Source of the DNA: Diphasiastrum complanatum
Lineage: Eukaryota; Streptophyta; Lycopodiopsida; Lycopodiales; Lycopodiaceae
Length of the DNA: 64,000 bases
Reading direction: 5' to 3'
Assembly: GCA_029204225.1 (NCBI GenBank)
Contig: CM055097.1
Span: forward strand, 53,807,592 to 53,871,591
This document shows positions 22,681 to 35,200 of the stretch, piece by piece; the first letter of the stretch is position 1, and each line of letters starts with the position of its first letter. The notes below the pieces were generated by a model. It saw only the letters and a list, made by a program, of their open reading frames with translations, was not told the DNA's origin and did no database searches. A program made the position numbers and the translations under genes.

Positions 22681-23667
22681 GTTCAAGATCTTACTAAAAA
22701 AGTGATTTTTTGAGTCATTTTCTATCACAATTTGAATCCTGAAAATAATTTTCTTCCTCTTTTTCTGATCCGATGACTTTCTTGATTTTTGCTCATCATT
22801 CTTTTTCTTTTTTTTTGTTTTTAATGGTGTCTTTTCCAAAAAAGAATCAACAAGTAGTGAAAAACAACAAAATTGTAAAACAACAAAAGTAAAAATGAGT
22901 AGATCTTCAATCATGCTGGTAGATCTGGCTGCTAATTAGCACAGAAAGACCAAGTTCTCTTATGAGACATTTGAGACTAAGTGAATAGACAAAGTCCATG
23001 ATGTGTTCCCAAGAAGTGTATCCTTTTTGGAAGAGACTTCTACAAAGTCTTTCCTCAATATGCTCAAGGATTTTGAAGTTGATGATGATAATCATGAAAA
23101 ACGAAATTGATTCAAGTGGAGAAGTGGAACTATCTCTAGTCTAGTGATTGACCTCCCGCGTGGATATAAGAACTCCATAGATAGCATCAAGAAGAAGGGG
23201 AGGAGATTTGGAAAAAAGACAAGAAGTCCAAGTGAATTCAAGGAGAAATAAATGATTGGATAGGCCAGGGACAATAAAACAAGAGGAAGAATCGAAGTCG
23301 CAGAGGTTGAGGAGTGGTAAAATCAGAATGGATATGTCTAAAGAGAAGAGGGGGAGATGAAATGGAAGTATGGCCTAGTATTGCTCATTTCAAGTTTTTA
23401 TTCTTGTCATGTAGATCAAGTTTGTAAAAAGCTAATCAATTTTCAAAAAAATTGATGATTTGAATTTTTAACTAAATGACCTAGGGACATGTTTATTTCA
23501 ATTATCCCAAGTACACTCATAATAATCAAAGTTCGAGAAAGTGAACTAGTTCAATTCAACAAGCCATTTCTTTTTCTCAACAAAGTAGTTTCTTACTTGC
23601 TCTAGTTTTATGCAATTGGATCATAGATTTAGAAAACTTAGCACTTGCAATTTGTAATGGTTGAAAA
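22681..23667. other. No recognisable feature
   Basis: AT-rich. Lysine-rich minus frames near 22615-22914 come from T-rich tracts. No domain seen. Confidence 0.4.
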
Positions 23668-24415
23668 TGTGCGACTTTACTCTTCTCATGTCCACATTTG
23701 CTACAATTTTTCTCCTCGACAGACAAGTTCATCCAGATATTGACCAATTTTGTCCTCCCTTGTCCTAGATGATCAATTTTCTCTCAAACTTTGATCATTA
23801 ATCTCCTACGACTCTCTTTGTCTCCCTCTTTTCCTTAATTAGAATGAACTCCTGCATAACAAGCAATTTAAATCAAGATAGCTACACTTATTCACAATGC
23901 ACACACAATCAATGCATTTATTTGTGGAGTGCATGCTTTTATTGTATCTGAACTCTCCATGTTGTTTAAGGACCTCCAGAACTCTCCATGTGCGACTTTA
24001 CTCTTCTCATGTCCACATTTGCTACAATTTTCCTCCTCGATAGACAAGTTCATCCAAATATTGACCAATTTTGTCCGGCCAAATGGCCAATTTCTAGTCA
24101 CGCACGGATGCATGGACCTCCTCCCCCCACCCATGTATATGTATGGGGCCATGCATCCTACTCCCCATGCATACACTTGTTTCTCCTCCCTTGTCCTAGA
24201 TGATCAATTTTCTCTCAAACTTTGATCATTAATCTCCTACGGCTCTCTTTGTCTCCCTCTTTTCTTTAATTAGAATGAACTTCTACATAGCAAGCAATTT
24301 AAATCAAGATAGCTACACTTTTCCCATTCACAATGCACACACGATCAATGCATTTATTTGTGGAGTGCATGCTTTTATTTTATCTGAACCCTCCATGTTG
24401 TTTAAGGACCTCCAG
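23668..24415. repeat. 321-bp tandem duplication, second copy interrupted
   Basis: Copy A 23668-23988 and copy B 23989-24415 share tgtgcgactttactcttctc, agacaagttcatcca, 'tcctagatgatcaattttctctc' and gtttaaggacctccag, with few substitutions. Copy B is longer by the 107-bp insertion at 24077-24183. Confidence 0.95.
24077..24183. mobile_element. 107-bp MITE-like insertion in copy B
   Basis: Absent from copy A, so its limits are exact. It starts ggccaaatggcc, is rich in 'catgcat' and 'ctcctcccc', and is flanked by tcc (24074-24076, 24184-24186), a possible 3-bp target duplication. A related stretch lies at 44920-45060. Confidence 0.65.
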
Positions 24416-25300
24416 TGTATATGCAAATCCATGAGTTATCTCTTTTCAAAGGAATTGAGCTTATCATGGCCCTTAACATTGTAAATGATCTATTTTTTGT
24501 AGCAAAAGCCTCTAAATACTTTCATTAGGGCCTAGCCTAGTTTGAACTTCAGCCTAAAAGCCAAAGTGAAAGTGATGATAGTGTAAAGTGATGATTGGTG
24601 TAACCACTCAAAAGACTTTGTGTTTGTAATATCAAAGAACTCTCTCTAGTGGGTTAATTTTTTGTCATCTACTTGACTGAACATGCAATACCTCACTAGG
24701 ATGGTTTGAGATTGGCGTCAATAGGCATTGCATGGCCCATGTCTCTTACCTCCCACCTTTCTCTTTTGGCAAGTTAAATGACACGCAAAGGACCACCCCT
24801 ACTTTATATTTTTGTGATAAGTAGAAATGGAATGTTGGAACATGATTGGCTTGTGATTGATTCATTTTCTTAAAGTTGCCCTTGACAACTCAACATGCTG
24901 GACACTATCCCTACGTTTAAAAAGTGAAGTAGAGTAGCCTATGTGTACCCAAGGGCCCTTGCCACTTCATAGCTAACAACTCAAACAACTACAAAAAGAG
25001 GGGGGTACAAAGGCCTTTTGTTTTAATGGAACCAAATGGTAGGCCTACATTTTGAAGAGGGACCCTGACCCTATGCCCAGTGGGGCATCCTAGTCTAGTC
25101 TAAAGTCTAAACCACCCTTTGAATTCATGAGTTCAAAGTCCACATTTTCAATGTCAAATTTGACCCCCTTTTTTTGGGTGGTGGGAAGACTAGATTACAA
25201 ATACTTTATTGCCATGCTAAAATGTGGCTTGGAAGGGGTTGGGAGCTATGTATGTAGTAGGATAGATATTATATGGTACCAGATAGAGAGAGTGGGTAGG
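24416..25300. other. No recognisable feature
   Basis: No element or gene recognised; short frames only. Confidence 0.4.
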
Positions 25301-26100
25301 GCAGGGAGGGGCTTTTAAGGAGGGGGGGGTGGGGGAGGGGAGGCCGTGGGGGCCTGGGCGAGACATTGGGACCCGCTCTTCCGCACAACAACAACGGCCT
25401 CCCTGCCCCTGCGTGCGCGTATCTAAGTTGGCCCCTAGTACAAAAGGACACAGGAGGCGCTGACACCCCTGCTTGGAAGCGCTTCCGGATGCGGCTGGCC
25501 ATCGTCTTTCCATGTGGCATCTAAAGTGCCAAAAGGAATGGTGAATTTTGAATGCGCACAGACACCCAATACATAGGTGGTGATTCTGTCATTAGAGGTA
25601 GAATTGAATATAAGAAATAAAGCTTGTTTTGATGGGCTTATTTTGTGTACTATTAGAAGCAACCAGGATCTAGTGGCTGTTGGATTCTTGACTTTTGACT
25701 GTCTCTTTTGTGTGTTTGCTTGAGCCTTGCTTGCTTTGGTGTTGGCAAGTGAGAGTGTAGAATAGTGTAGTGTTTGTTTGTGCGGAGAGTGAAAAAGGTT
25801 TGATGGGATGGATCGATGGATCATGGATGGATGCAAAGAAGCAAGGGTGGTATGATGATGGATGGTTTCGTGGGCCAGATTCATTCACTTGCGGTCAAAA
25901 GCAGTTGTTGCGTCAACGTGTAGTTAAAGAGAGCAGCTGCCTGTCGAATCGAGAGTGTATCTGCTATGCAGAATCTAGATTCGTCTTTCTTTTTCTTCAA
26001 GCGTTGTTGGCACTTGTTGTCCTTCATCAAGTGCCCACTGCCCACTGCCCACTGCGTAAGGAGCTCCATTTGTCTTCTTGAGGTTGAGAGTTGAGTTGAA
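25301..26100. other. GC-richer segment with G-runs and short repeats
   Basis: A G-run tract (25320-25345) on the plus strand can form a quadruplex. A CpG-containing stretch follows to about 25560. Small tandem motifs follow: 'gatcgatggatcatggatgg' near 25810 and three copies of 'gcccact' near 26033-26052. Open frames here have no recognised homology. Confidence 0.4.
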
Positions 26101-26455
26101 ATTCCAACTCAGCTGAGCAGGACGACAAGACCAAAAAGTTTTTGCCATTTACTCCCCCTACTACTACAAAGCGTTGGGACTACTTCGAACTCGAGAGAAA
26201 AACAAAAAGTGTTCTCTACATTTGTGCTCAAAAACCTATTCTAAGTTTACCTCCTATGTCTTGCATTTTTTGAGAAGGCTCTTACAATTTTTGAATCTTT
26301 TAACTCATAACTTTTTTCGTATGTCGTGGTGGGGTGAGGCTTGCCCACTGACATGTGATTTTCAAGCCACACATGAGCAAAAAGGCCTTTATCTTTACTT
26401 AAGATTTTTAAAGAAAACAAAATTTTTATTTGGTGAACATATTTCACCGACTAAG

Positions 26456-26460
<5 letters not shown>

Positions 26461-26515
<55 letters not shown>
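26461..26515. repeat. (CT)n microsatellite
   Basis: About 27 uninterrupted CT units. Confidence 0.98.
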
Positions 26516-26519
<4 letters not shown>

Positions 26520-27519
26520 GTGAGGCCGATTGGAATAGAACAACGCCTCAACAACATGAAATAAGTCCCAATTTCTAACCAATGGCTTATTGGTAGACTC
26601 CACTAGTGTAGTTTTGACACAAGTTTGACAAATATCTTATTTGGCTACATCATAGTTAAAAATTTCATGTTTTGGAAAGACCCCTAGCATCAATTATTCT
26701 CTAAGGCCTTGATCCTCTCTCCTCCCTTATTGAGAATATATTGCTCTATCTAGATATTTTCTAAATATTGCAATAATGTTTGATAACAATGAGATGTTTT
26801 TTTGGTTTTGCAACAATGTTATTTTGCACTCGCATTATAATCTACAAATTAGCTTGGCCTAAAATGTTATTTACATCCACATTGTAGGCCAAGCCAATTT
26901 GAGCATGTGAGTACCTAGATGTCCCTTTTCCACAAATTGTGATTAGAGCATCGATCTCCATCATCACATGCAACACTCTATTCTAGCTTGACCAGGCTGG
27001 AGATGGCATTAGCTTTCATTATGTACAATATATATGTTGCATATCCACAATATTAGACCTTTTGTTGTTTGGAGACCCAATAGCTTTTTATCATTAACAT
27101 CAAAAAAGACTATAAAAATTCTTTGAACAATCTACCCTTGGTAAGAAATAGCATGAGGTTAGAACAGTAGCTCTTGTGAAAATAAACCTAGATAAGTGTT
27201 TGATAGATAATCTACAGCTACCATTTTCAATGCTATATCAAGAGTGAATACATCATCTTTCTCAAAAAGTCACCAATAATTGGCTACATACATCTAGTCT
27301 TAAAAAAATATGCTTTGCAATCACAATCTGAGTTTTTCCTACTAGAAATAAAGAAGTGACACATTTTGCTTGAGATTTGATCTTGTTACCTAACGACTAA
27401 AATTAATAATGAAGGTTGAAACTTAACCTTTTTAACAAATTTCTTCACATAAGGATTGGTCATATTCCCCTTGAGTTTATGAGTAGGTGTAGTATCATTT
27501 CATGAAATTTTCATTGCCC
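26516..27519. other. No recognisable feature
   Basis: AT-rich, no gene, repeat boundary or domain recognised. Confidence 0.4.
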
Positions 27520-27785
27520 ACTCCCATTAATGCTTCTTGGTTTTCAAGGGGAGGCTCGAACTTGGGACCAAAGAAACTTTGGATGCCGAGATAACCAGTT
27601 AAGCTAACCCCGTTGGGTCACTCCCATTAATGCTTCTTGGTTTCCAAGGGGAGGCTCGAACCTGGGACCAAAGAAACTTTGGATGCCAAGCTAACCTGTT
27701 GAGCCAACCCCGTTGGGTCACTCCCATTAATGCTTCTTGGTTTCCAAGGGAAGGCTCGAACTTGAGACCAAACACTCCCATTAAT
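27520..27785 (-). repeat. tRNA-derived tandem repeat, 100-bp period
   Basis: Units begin with actcccattaatgcttcttgg at 27520, 27620 and 27720 (third cut short). On the minus strand each full unit has a box A-like TAGCTTAACTGG or TGGCTCAACAGG and a box B-like AGTTCGAGCC or GGTTCGAGCC, about 40 nt apart, as in a tRNA or the head of a tRNA-derived SINE. The cloverleaf is too damaged to name an anticodon. Confidence 0.7.
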
Positions 27786-29990
27786 GGAGTAGTTATGTAA
27801 GAATACCATCAAATATCCCTCTAAGACTGATAAGTTACCGGTACTCTTCTACTACCATGTGAACGAAACTCAAGTTTTATTCAACATCCTAATTTTGAAT
27901 TTAATTGTGCCCTTCTTTTTTCCACCCACATTACTTATAGACTACAATCTGTGTTGATTCACCCTACAAATATGAGTCACATTTGTCCTTGTGTTTGTTA
28001 TCTTGAAATATTTCAATGATCTATAGATATGTATACATCACCTTTATTACTTTGATAAACGTAATAAGGTATTGCATCTATACAAGAAAATTCAAAAAGG
28101 TTTTACAAACTTATTGGGAGTATTATCTTGCTATAAAACAATATAAAAGCATCATAAAAACAATGAAAATTCATTCCCTATAAAAATTTGTTAAGATATT
28201 TGGAGGAAGCTTAGGTGTGATAACATGGTAAATCACTGGTGAAGGTATGAGTTCTACACATAGTAGACATAGATTTCCCTTAATGAGGACCAATGTGATG
28301 CAACTTTATGACATCCAATGAACTCTCGACTCAAAAGGGCCCTACCTATAAAGAATGTCACATAAGAAATGCTAATGTTGCCCAAGTCTATGTGTCACAT
28401 CATAGTTGCCCATTCCAGAACGTGTTCCGAAACGTGGCCAAAAATGAAATAAAATAATTCGCAATTATTTAACAAAACAAAAATTTGTACCCAAGCATAA
28501 GTGCATGTTTGAATGCTTGAGAGAATCAAGATTCTCTTAGGTAGACTAAGAGGCAAATGATGATCACCAATTTTACTCTAAGAACAAAACAAAGAAATAC
28601 AAAACTAAAACCACCCCCAAGAACTATAAAAGCTAATACTAAGAAGAAATAGACAATATACAAAATCCCGGAAGCAAAGGGCTGATTCTCCTCTTTTGAA
28701 AAATTTATTATTGATCATGTTGAAGAGACCAAAAGCTTAAATACCAACCGAAAAAAAAACCATTTGTATTTTTTTTTAAGTGACATTCTTTCCATGATTC
28801 TTTTAAAAGAGTAACCCTTATTGAGTAACAAAAAGAAGTAAATCATATAACTAATCTCCAAAAGAGTCTACTTGTACAAAGATCATAGATTTGTAGAATT
28901 CAAAAGCAATCACTTCATACTCAATAGAATCAGAAAAAGAGGTGAAATATGTGAATTATGTTAGTGCTACCATAGTCAGCTTTTATCAAAAGTATCAAGT
29001 AAAATAATCAACTTAGGCTTATAAAAGTTCCAAAAGAAATTATGAGACGTAAAAAATGTAAAAAATCAAGAACAAATAACTCATTGCCTAAATGCTCTTG
29101 CATGATTTAGCATATCTAAAAGGATGGGAGAAGTACCAAAGGTAAGTGTTAATATTTTTTTTATTTTTTGCATTTAAAGGCCACATTCTGAATTGACATT
29201 ACGTTTCGTTCCAGGTCGGAACGGGCTTCTAAGGTTCACATTATAGGAGTTTGTGCCCGAGCAACCATTTTGACTATGGGTAATTTTATAGCTCAATAGC
29301 ATGCTTTTAAGACCTGTCCAATGGGCAACTAAAGTCTAGGACACTATGGGGGTTTGTGTTCATCACATTGACGTCCACCTGCAGGATTTGTATTGGTCCA
29401 TGTGAACATAAGAATGGAAGAGCAATTTTGAAGCTATCAACAATCATCAAAGCACCAAAGTAAAAAGACATTTGTTACCCGACTTTGGAACTATAATAAT
29501 TTGGAAACTGATATGGGTAGCCTTTTATATGTAGGTTTTACCTTGGCCAGCATTGACCTTGATAAAACCTCAAATCTCAGAACACTTTTATGCTCATGAA
29601 ATGAGCACACTCCAAATAGTCAAAAAAACTGCTATGCCTACGATGCTTGGAACTCCAACATCTTAATAGAGGATATCCAATAGAGGAAAATACAATATAT
29701 ACGAGGTATCGTGTCCTCTTTGAATGGAGAAATACAAGGAATACACTCTATCAAAACGAGATTCTGGAGTTACTAAAAGACCTTCGTGCATGTTGTACTC
29801 CCCTAGAATAAATTTAGGACTTTTAAGTGAATGTTGTCAAAATAACTACAGCAGCACAAATATTTCCTCCAGCTTCAATAGAAACCATCACTAAAACTAA
29901 AAACAACTTACAAGTCTTAAATCAAAAGAAACTGTCCTGTCCCAATATCTAATTAAGGGCTTAGCATCCACATTGCAAAACCCTAAAACA
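27786..29990. other. Intergenic AT-rich sequence
   Basis: No coding sequence recognised. Near 28432 (gttccgaaacgtgg) and 29208 (acgtttcgttccaggtcggaac) lie short, partly inverted 'gttccg...aacgt' motifs; they may be ends of a small element but match poorly. Confidence 0.4.
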
Positions 29991-30438
29991 ACAACATATT
30001 TTGTTATTTATAAATGAAGCTGCACAGATAGTTCGCACTTACAAAAACCTCTGACTTCAGTTTGAAAACAGAAGACAGCACAGACCAGACAGCTGCTCAT
30101 ATTATAACAAGGAGTTTACAGAGATGATGCCTCCTCTGGAGCATCTTAAATGTCTGTACTGAGCAAACCGTGCTAAATGCAGAACATACACAGAAATCAG
30201 CAACTCTAAGCCTGCCTAAACCTCAACAGCACAATAAAGTGCTAAACAATGTGAAAGCAACTACAGCAACAAATTGGATCCTAAAGTTCTTTGCAAAATC
30301 TCTGTGCAGGAGCTTTAACTTGTTTTTTATTTCAGTGTCCAACAAAGTCTAAGACCCAAGTAGCAGAATTGACGTCCTGAACGTGAGTGATCTGCTCTGG
30401 ACTTTACTCTTGCAAACAGAGTTCCAGGGAACCCTCAG
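29991..30438 (-). other. Probable 3' UTR / downstream flank of AP4S
   Basis: Lies immediately after the AP4S stop codon on the minus strand. It is free of recognised repeats. The poly(A) site cannot be fixed from sequence. Confidence 0.4.
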
Positions 30439-30573
30439 TCAGGAGGATTTGTCCATCAGCTGTATTGGGGCAAGAATGTTGCTCTTATTGGTCTCAAGGA
30501 TGCATCCATTCATAACCATCTCTTCAAGTATAAAATGTGCCTTCTCTAGGTGGTTCATAATGTCAAGTTCGCA
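30439..30573 (-). CDS. AP4S: AP4S exon 4 (codons 100-143 plus stop)
   Basis: Acceptor TGCAG before [20 protein letters not shown]. It ends QLMDKSS and TGA (30441-30439). Confidence 0.95.
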   Translation of the reverse strand, partial: CELDIMNHLEKAHFILEEMVMNGCILETNKSNILAPIQLMDKSS

Positions 30574-32219
30574 CTGCATTCAAATTTAAGCAAAAACTAG
30601 TAAAATTTGAATCCTGGCTTTTCCCAGTTCTTCCAGAGAAGAGAGAGGATCCTTCTTAGTATGCAGTCTATGGACTTCAGAGCTTGCAGAGTGCCTCTAC
30701 AGCCTCCTTAAATATAGCATGACATATCATTTTGTTAATCTAAAACAAACATTATAGAAGTGCTCGTGGATCTAATTTCTACATATGCACTCAGAACTCC
30801 AAATATACTCTAAAGATGTGAACTTTACACTTAGTAATTTCATTATTATTCCAGTCAATAACATGTACTATGAGCTTGTGTTCTTCTTGCATATGTAGTT
30901 AACAAGAGATGTTATACATGCAAGTGAGTTTACTCACCACGTTGCAAAAGTAACGATCCATCGTTTCCACAACACAATGGATAAATTCCAAAATAGCCAG
31001 CTCATTCTGCCACAATGAACTTAACATGTTAATTCCTTGAGTTGCCATTTCTGTGCTGAGCTTTATGCACCGAAGTGCCAAACTGCATCTTTCAAGACTT
31101 AAAATAGAAAACAAAGTATGGTTATGTTGAAAATTACTTGTATTATACCTATACAACGGGCCTAGAAACCAATACAGGGAACGACTATTGCAGATTCTGT
31201 TCCTATAATCTGCATAAACTCTAAACATTTAACTAAACAATAGCACAAAACATGTGAAGTATCGGAGATATCAAACTGCACAAAGGTAGTCACACCATGT
31301 TCTACAGAAAACAATTTTGAGGATTACACATGAATCAGTAATCTGATTTCCTTTCTTCACAAATTCATATGTTTTGATACAAGGCTTTTGCAGATGTCAT
31401 TTTTGTTGCTAGATGGCAAGATCAAAGATGCAAGCACCAGAAACAACATTCAGGAGATCGAGAATATGTGAGCAGAGACCACGATAGCAAAAGTTAGTTC
31501 TCCTTGACGTGATGACACATACCAGGTGCAAGCACCAGTATATAGACAAATCTTTCAGGAATCAAAGTTCTGATTGAGGGGAGAAGAATTTCTACAGGCA
31601 GTGATTGTAAAATTAGTTTATAGCAGCAGTGTGTGCAAGTAACGTCCTAAATATAAACATAAGACACAAATGTTATCAAGAAAAAGCCTCAAAATGCCTC
31701 TCACAAGTTCCACTACATTAAGGACAAAAAAAACTTTTGGTAAGACGGGAGAAATTTCCAGTTGACGCCGATGAGATAGATAGCCCTAACGTAGGTTTGA
31801 GAGACCAGCATCATAAGAATTGTTTAAAACAAAACAATGCTCTATCATCGACCTTAAGGATAAGCTGGCTGTTCAGCCAAGATAAGTTCCACCAAACAAT
31901 CCATTGCAACAAGGCATCCTTGGGGAAGTTTAAAGATTGTGAGACTATAAAGTTGTTACTTGATAATTTCAAAGTTTCATTAAGTCCGTATTTTATCGAA
32001 GCATCAAATATTGATCATGAACTTGTCTGGATAGGATGGTGTAACTCCTCATGATTATTGTTAATCAAGCCAAGAGAAATTAGTCCAGTTAGAGCAAAAT
32101 AAGCAAGTGTTGAACTTGCACATCTTGTCAAATCTAGATTCGAAGATTCACAATGCCTTTTTGCATTTGTTGAACAACAAGACCAACTATAGCCTTGTAA
32201 AAAAACAATAGATGAATAG

Positions 32220-32264
<45 letters not shown>

Positions 32265-35200
32265 GTAGAGATCTAATCATAAATCACTGGGAGAGAATTG
32301 TGTTCCATGCCCTTGCCTGCCCTCTATTGGATGGATTGATGCTCCTGAATTATCCAATTTGAGGTAGAAGATTGCCTATTTCAGTAGAGACTATCCTCTC
32401 ATATGTGGAATGTAGAACCAATCATAAAATATGTGCATGAAATGGCATCACCAAGAAAAAGCATAGACGTTCATAGCTGCCAAACTATAGTAACCCAAAA
32501 CAACTTAGTTATTAGTGTTTCCACCCAGTTCAGAATCGACCTTTTCAGAATCAGAAGAATCGGCATGAATCATGGTTCCAAACCAAGCCCCTCCTGGAAA
32601 ATCGAAAAAAATCGGCAATTTTTTTTGGGCATTTTTTTTTTGTATTGCTAGAAAGCATGTAAGATAACATCTACAATGTTTGTTGAATCTTATAAACACT
32701 AGGTTGCTACATGCATGCATTTGAAAGTTCATTGTTGCTTGTAAAAGCTGATATATGCAACACAAACACATGCACACATGCACGAGTGCGCGCGCGCGCA
32801 CACACACACACACACACGATATATAGTTTTTAGTGTAAAATTTGCTACATGGAAATATATGAATCTATGAAGAAAATGCAACAATTATTTTCAGCTCACC
32901 AGGTGAATAACATGTTCTGTCCAAATGTATGATTACCTTTTATCTTGCATTAAAATCAAAAGCATAACTTCAAAGCTTGCAAGGCCCAGCTGAACATCTC
33001 TGGTTTTCATATAATATGAGAGAGGGAGAGAGAACACACTCACAATGCATGTGCTAGAATCACTAGATACAGTTAGAATGATGTCACCTAAGAGAGGTGT
33101 GATCACTAGTGTGCCTATAGGTCTAATCCACAGGATTCCATTAGAGCAGAAGCAGAGACAGTCATAAAATGTTTGCTCCATGAGTAATTGGTTGCGTGGC
33201 ACAGTAAACCTCTCAATGATGCTAACTAGGCATGTTCGTTGAGGGAAGGGATGTCATATTCTTTTATATTCATATCCCATTGTGAAGATGTATAAATATA
33301 AAAATGTAAAACTGTAAGTGTCCATATGCCTTTGGTGATTTTGCAAATGGATCTCAATAACACGGTCACTAGTCAAAAGTCACATGCTTGTGATTGGCAC
33401 AGGGGTATTGGGTCTCATTTGGAGGCCATAGGACTAACTTCCTAAAATGTAAGAGTTGACCAGTCGAAGGGACACTTGGTCCAATACATGAGTGGCAATG
33501 GTCTAACATTTTTAGCAATTTATGCCTCCTTGCCTTGGTGACATGGTCCTACAAAGTGGTAAGTGTTGGTGATTAGATTACATGCACCAAATGTTAGTTT
33601 AAAATATGTCAAGGTTAGGTAGGTATCAAGGGAATTTATGAGGCATTTATTCCGATGCAACTTTGGTTGGGAGGAGACTTGCAAATATGTTCTCTTAGGG
33701 TTCTAATTTTGGAATTTCAAAATGGCAACAAAGTGAAAGCTTTTGTATCTATCTTGTGTATTTTAGTAGTTGGTTGTTGCACTACCCATTTTTTGGCCAT
33801 TGAATGTGTCTACTTTTGACCTGTCCGAGTTTTGAATTCGTTCCACTCGCCCTAAAATTAGACCACTATGACTTTTAGTGAACCCTAGTAGCTCTCCCTT
33901 ATTCCCCTAAAAACTTACGCATCGTTGTTGTTAGAGCATAGTCTTGGCACTAGCTTGACCTCGGCACGACCAGTTACCACAGGGCCTGAGGCCAAGTATT
34001 TGCAATGGCCGGTGACCGGAGTGGACATTTGTCTTGAAAGCTGGGACATGTGCGTTACAAGCAGTGAACCGGTGTTGACAAGTTGTCAAAGACACGGTGG
34101 ATTGTGACCATCAGGATCCTAGCCGTCAGTGGCGAGATGCTAGTCAGCAAGTAACCAAGTTGACCAAGCAGGTCACAGGTCTTTGGCAAGGTTCGGGAAT
34201 GGTACCCTATGAGTCACTCAGTATTCACAGGTCACAAGTAGTATGCATCCCAGGTGGACTAATCACCCATTGTTGGATCCCATGTGCGAGGTGACAGAAA
34301 TAGCAAGTAGCAGGACTCTTAGAGGGTGCCTATGGTTGGGAGGTTCACTACAAATTGGTCTTCTTAGTTTCATGAGCTTGGAAAGACAGGTCTGTATTGA
34401 TATTACTATACTAAACAAGTGGACTCCAGCCGCCTTTTAAACAGTTGACTTGACTGATTTGTAACACATCTAACTAAACTAGTTGGGAGCCCCCTCAACA
34501 ATGAACATGAAGATCCTATCGATACACTAAGAGCCCTTTGTGCTTGCTTATTATTCCCACCTCTTCTAAAGTTTTTTCCTCCCTGCATATGCTTGCCACC
34601 AACTATGTGTTAGAGCCTAAACTCCATGTCCCGGTTATTTACAGTTTTCATAGACAGATGCACATTTTGTGATTATTGTAATTACTAAAATGCTTAAGTT
34701 ACCGGCCTGTGGTGACCTTTGAAAGTAATCTATTTAGTTGTAATTGGACCTCAGAGAGTCGTGCTTAGCTTTGGCATGGGGTACTGGGTCATTTATTAGG
34801 AGCGGCTGCACCGACCTCCTAAAAAGGAGTTGACTAGTCAACATGACATGTGCCATATGCTCACATTGTGTACAGGACATGCTAAGTTTTGAGTGAAGTT
34901 TCAGATTAGGAGTCTAACATTTGGTATCAAAGTAAAGGTTGTGTTGAGAGGAGGGCTGCAAATTTTTCAGAAATACCTTAGATGGACCATCATTGATCAG
35001 AGATTCAGAAGCATCAAAAGGTCGTGAAATTTTGCAGAAATTGGAGCCAACGGGAGGGCAGTCCAGCGTTGAAGGACAGCAAGAAAGTGGGCAATTTTTG
35101 AGCTGGAAAATCCAGGATCAAACGAAATGTAAAAATTCTGATTTACTTGTGGTTGGCTGTGTACTATGTGAGAAATTGTCAAAAAATTGGCAAATCTAGC

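Larger units (their letters stand above)
31007..33184. other. AP4S intron 2, transposon-poor 3' part
   Basis: No retroelement recognised. Contains (GA)n at 32224-32261 and the alternating CG/CA tract at 32787-32818. Confidence 0.5.

Noticed and set aside
25217-25884. Possible host gene in a GC-richer stretch
   Set aside because: Several overlapping frames on one strand, none with a recognised domain, and the composition explains their openness.
28428-29230. A ~800-bp element bounded by inverted gttccg/aacgt motifs
   Set aside because: Inverted similarity is only a few bases long with mismatches and no target duplication was found.
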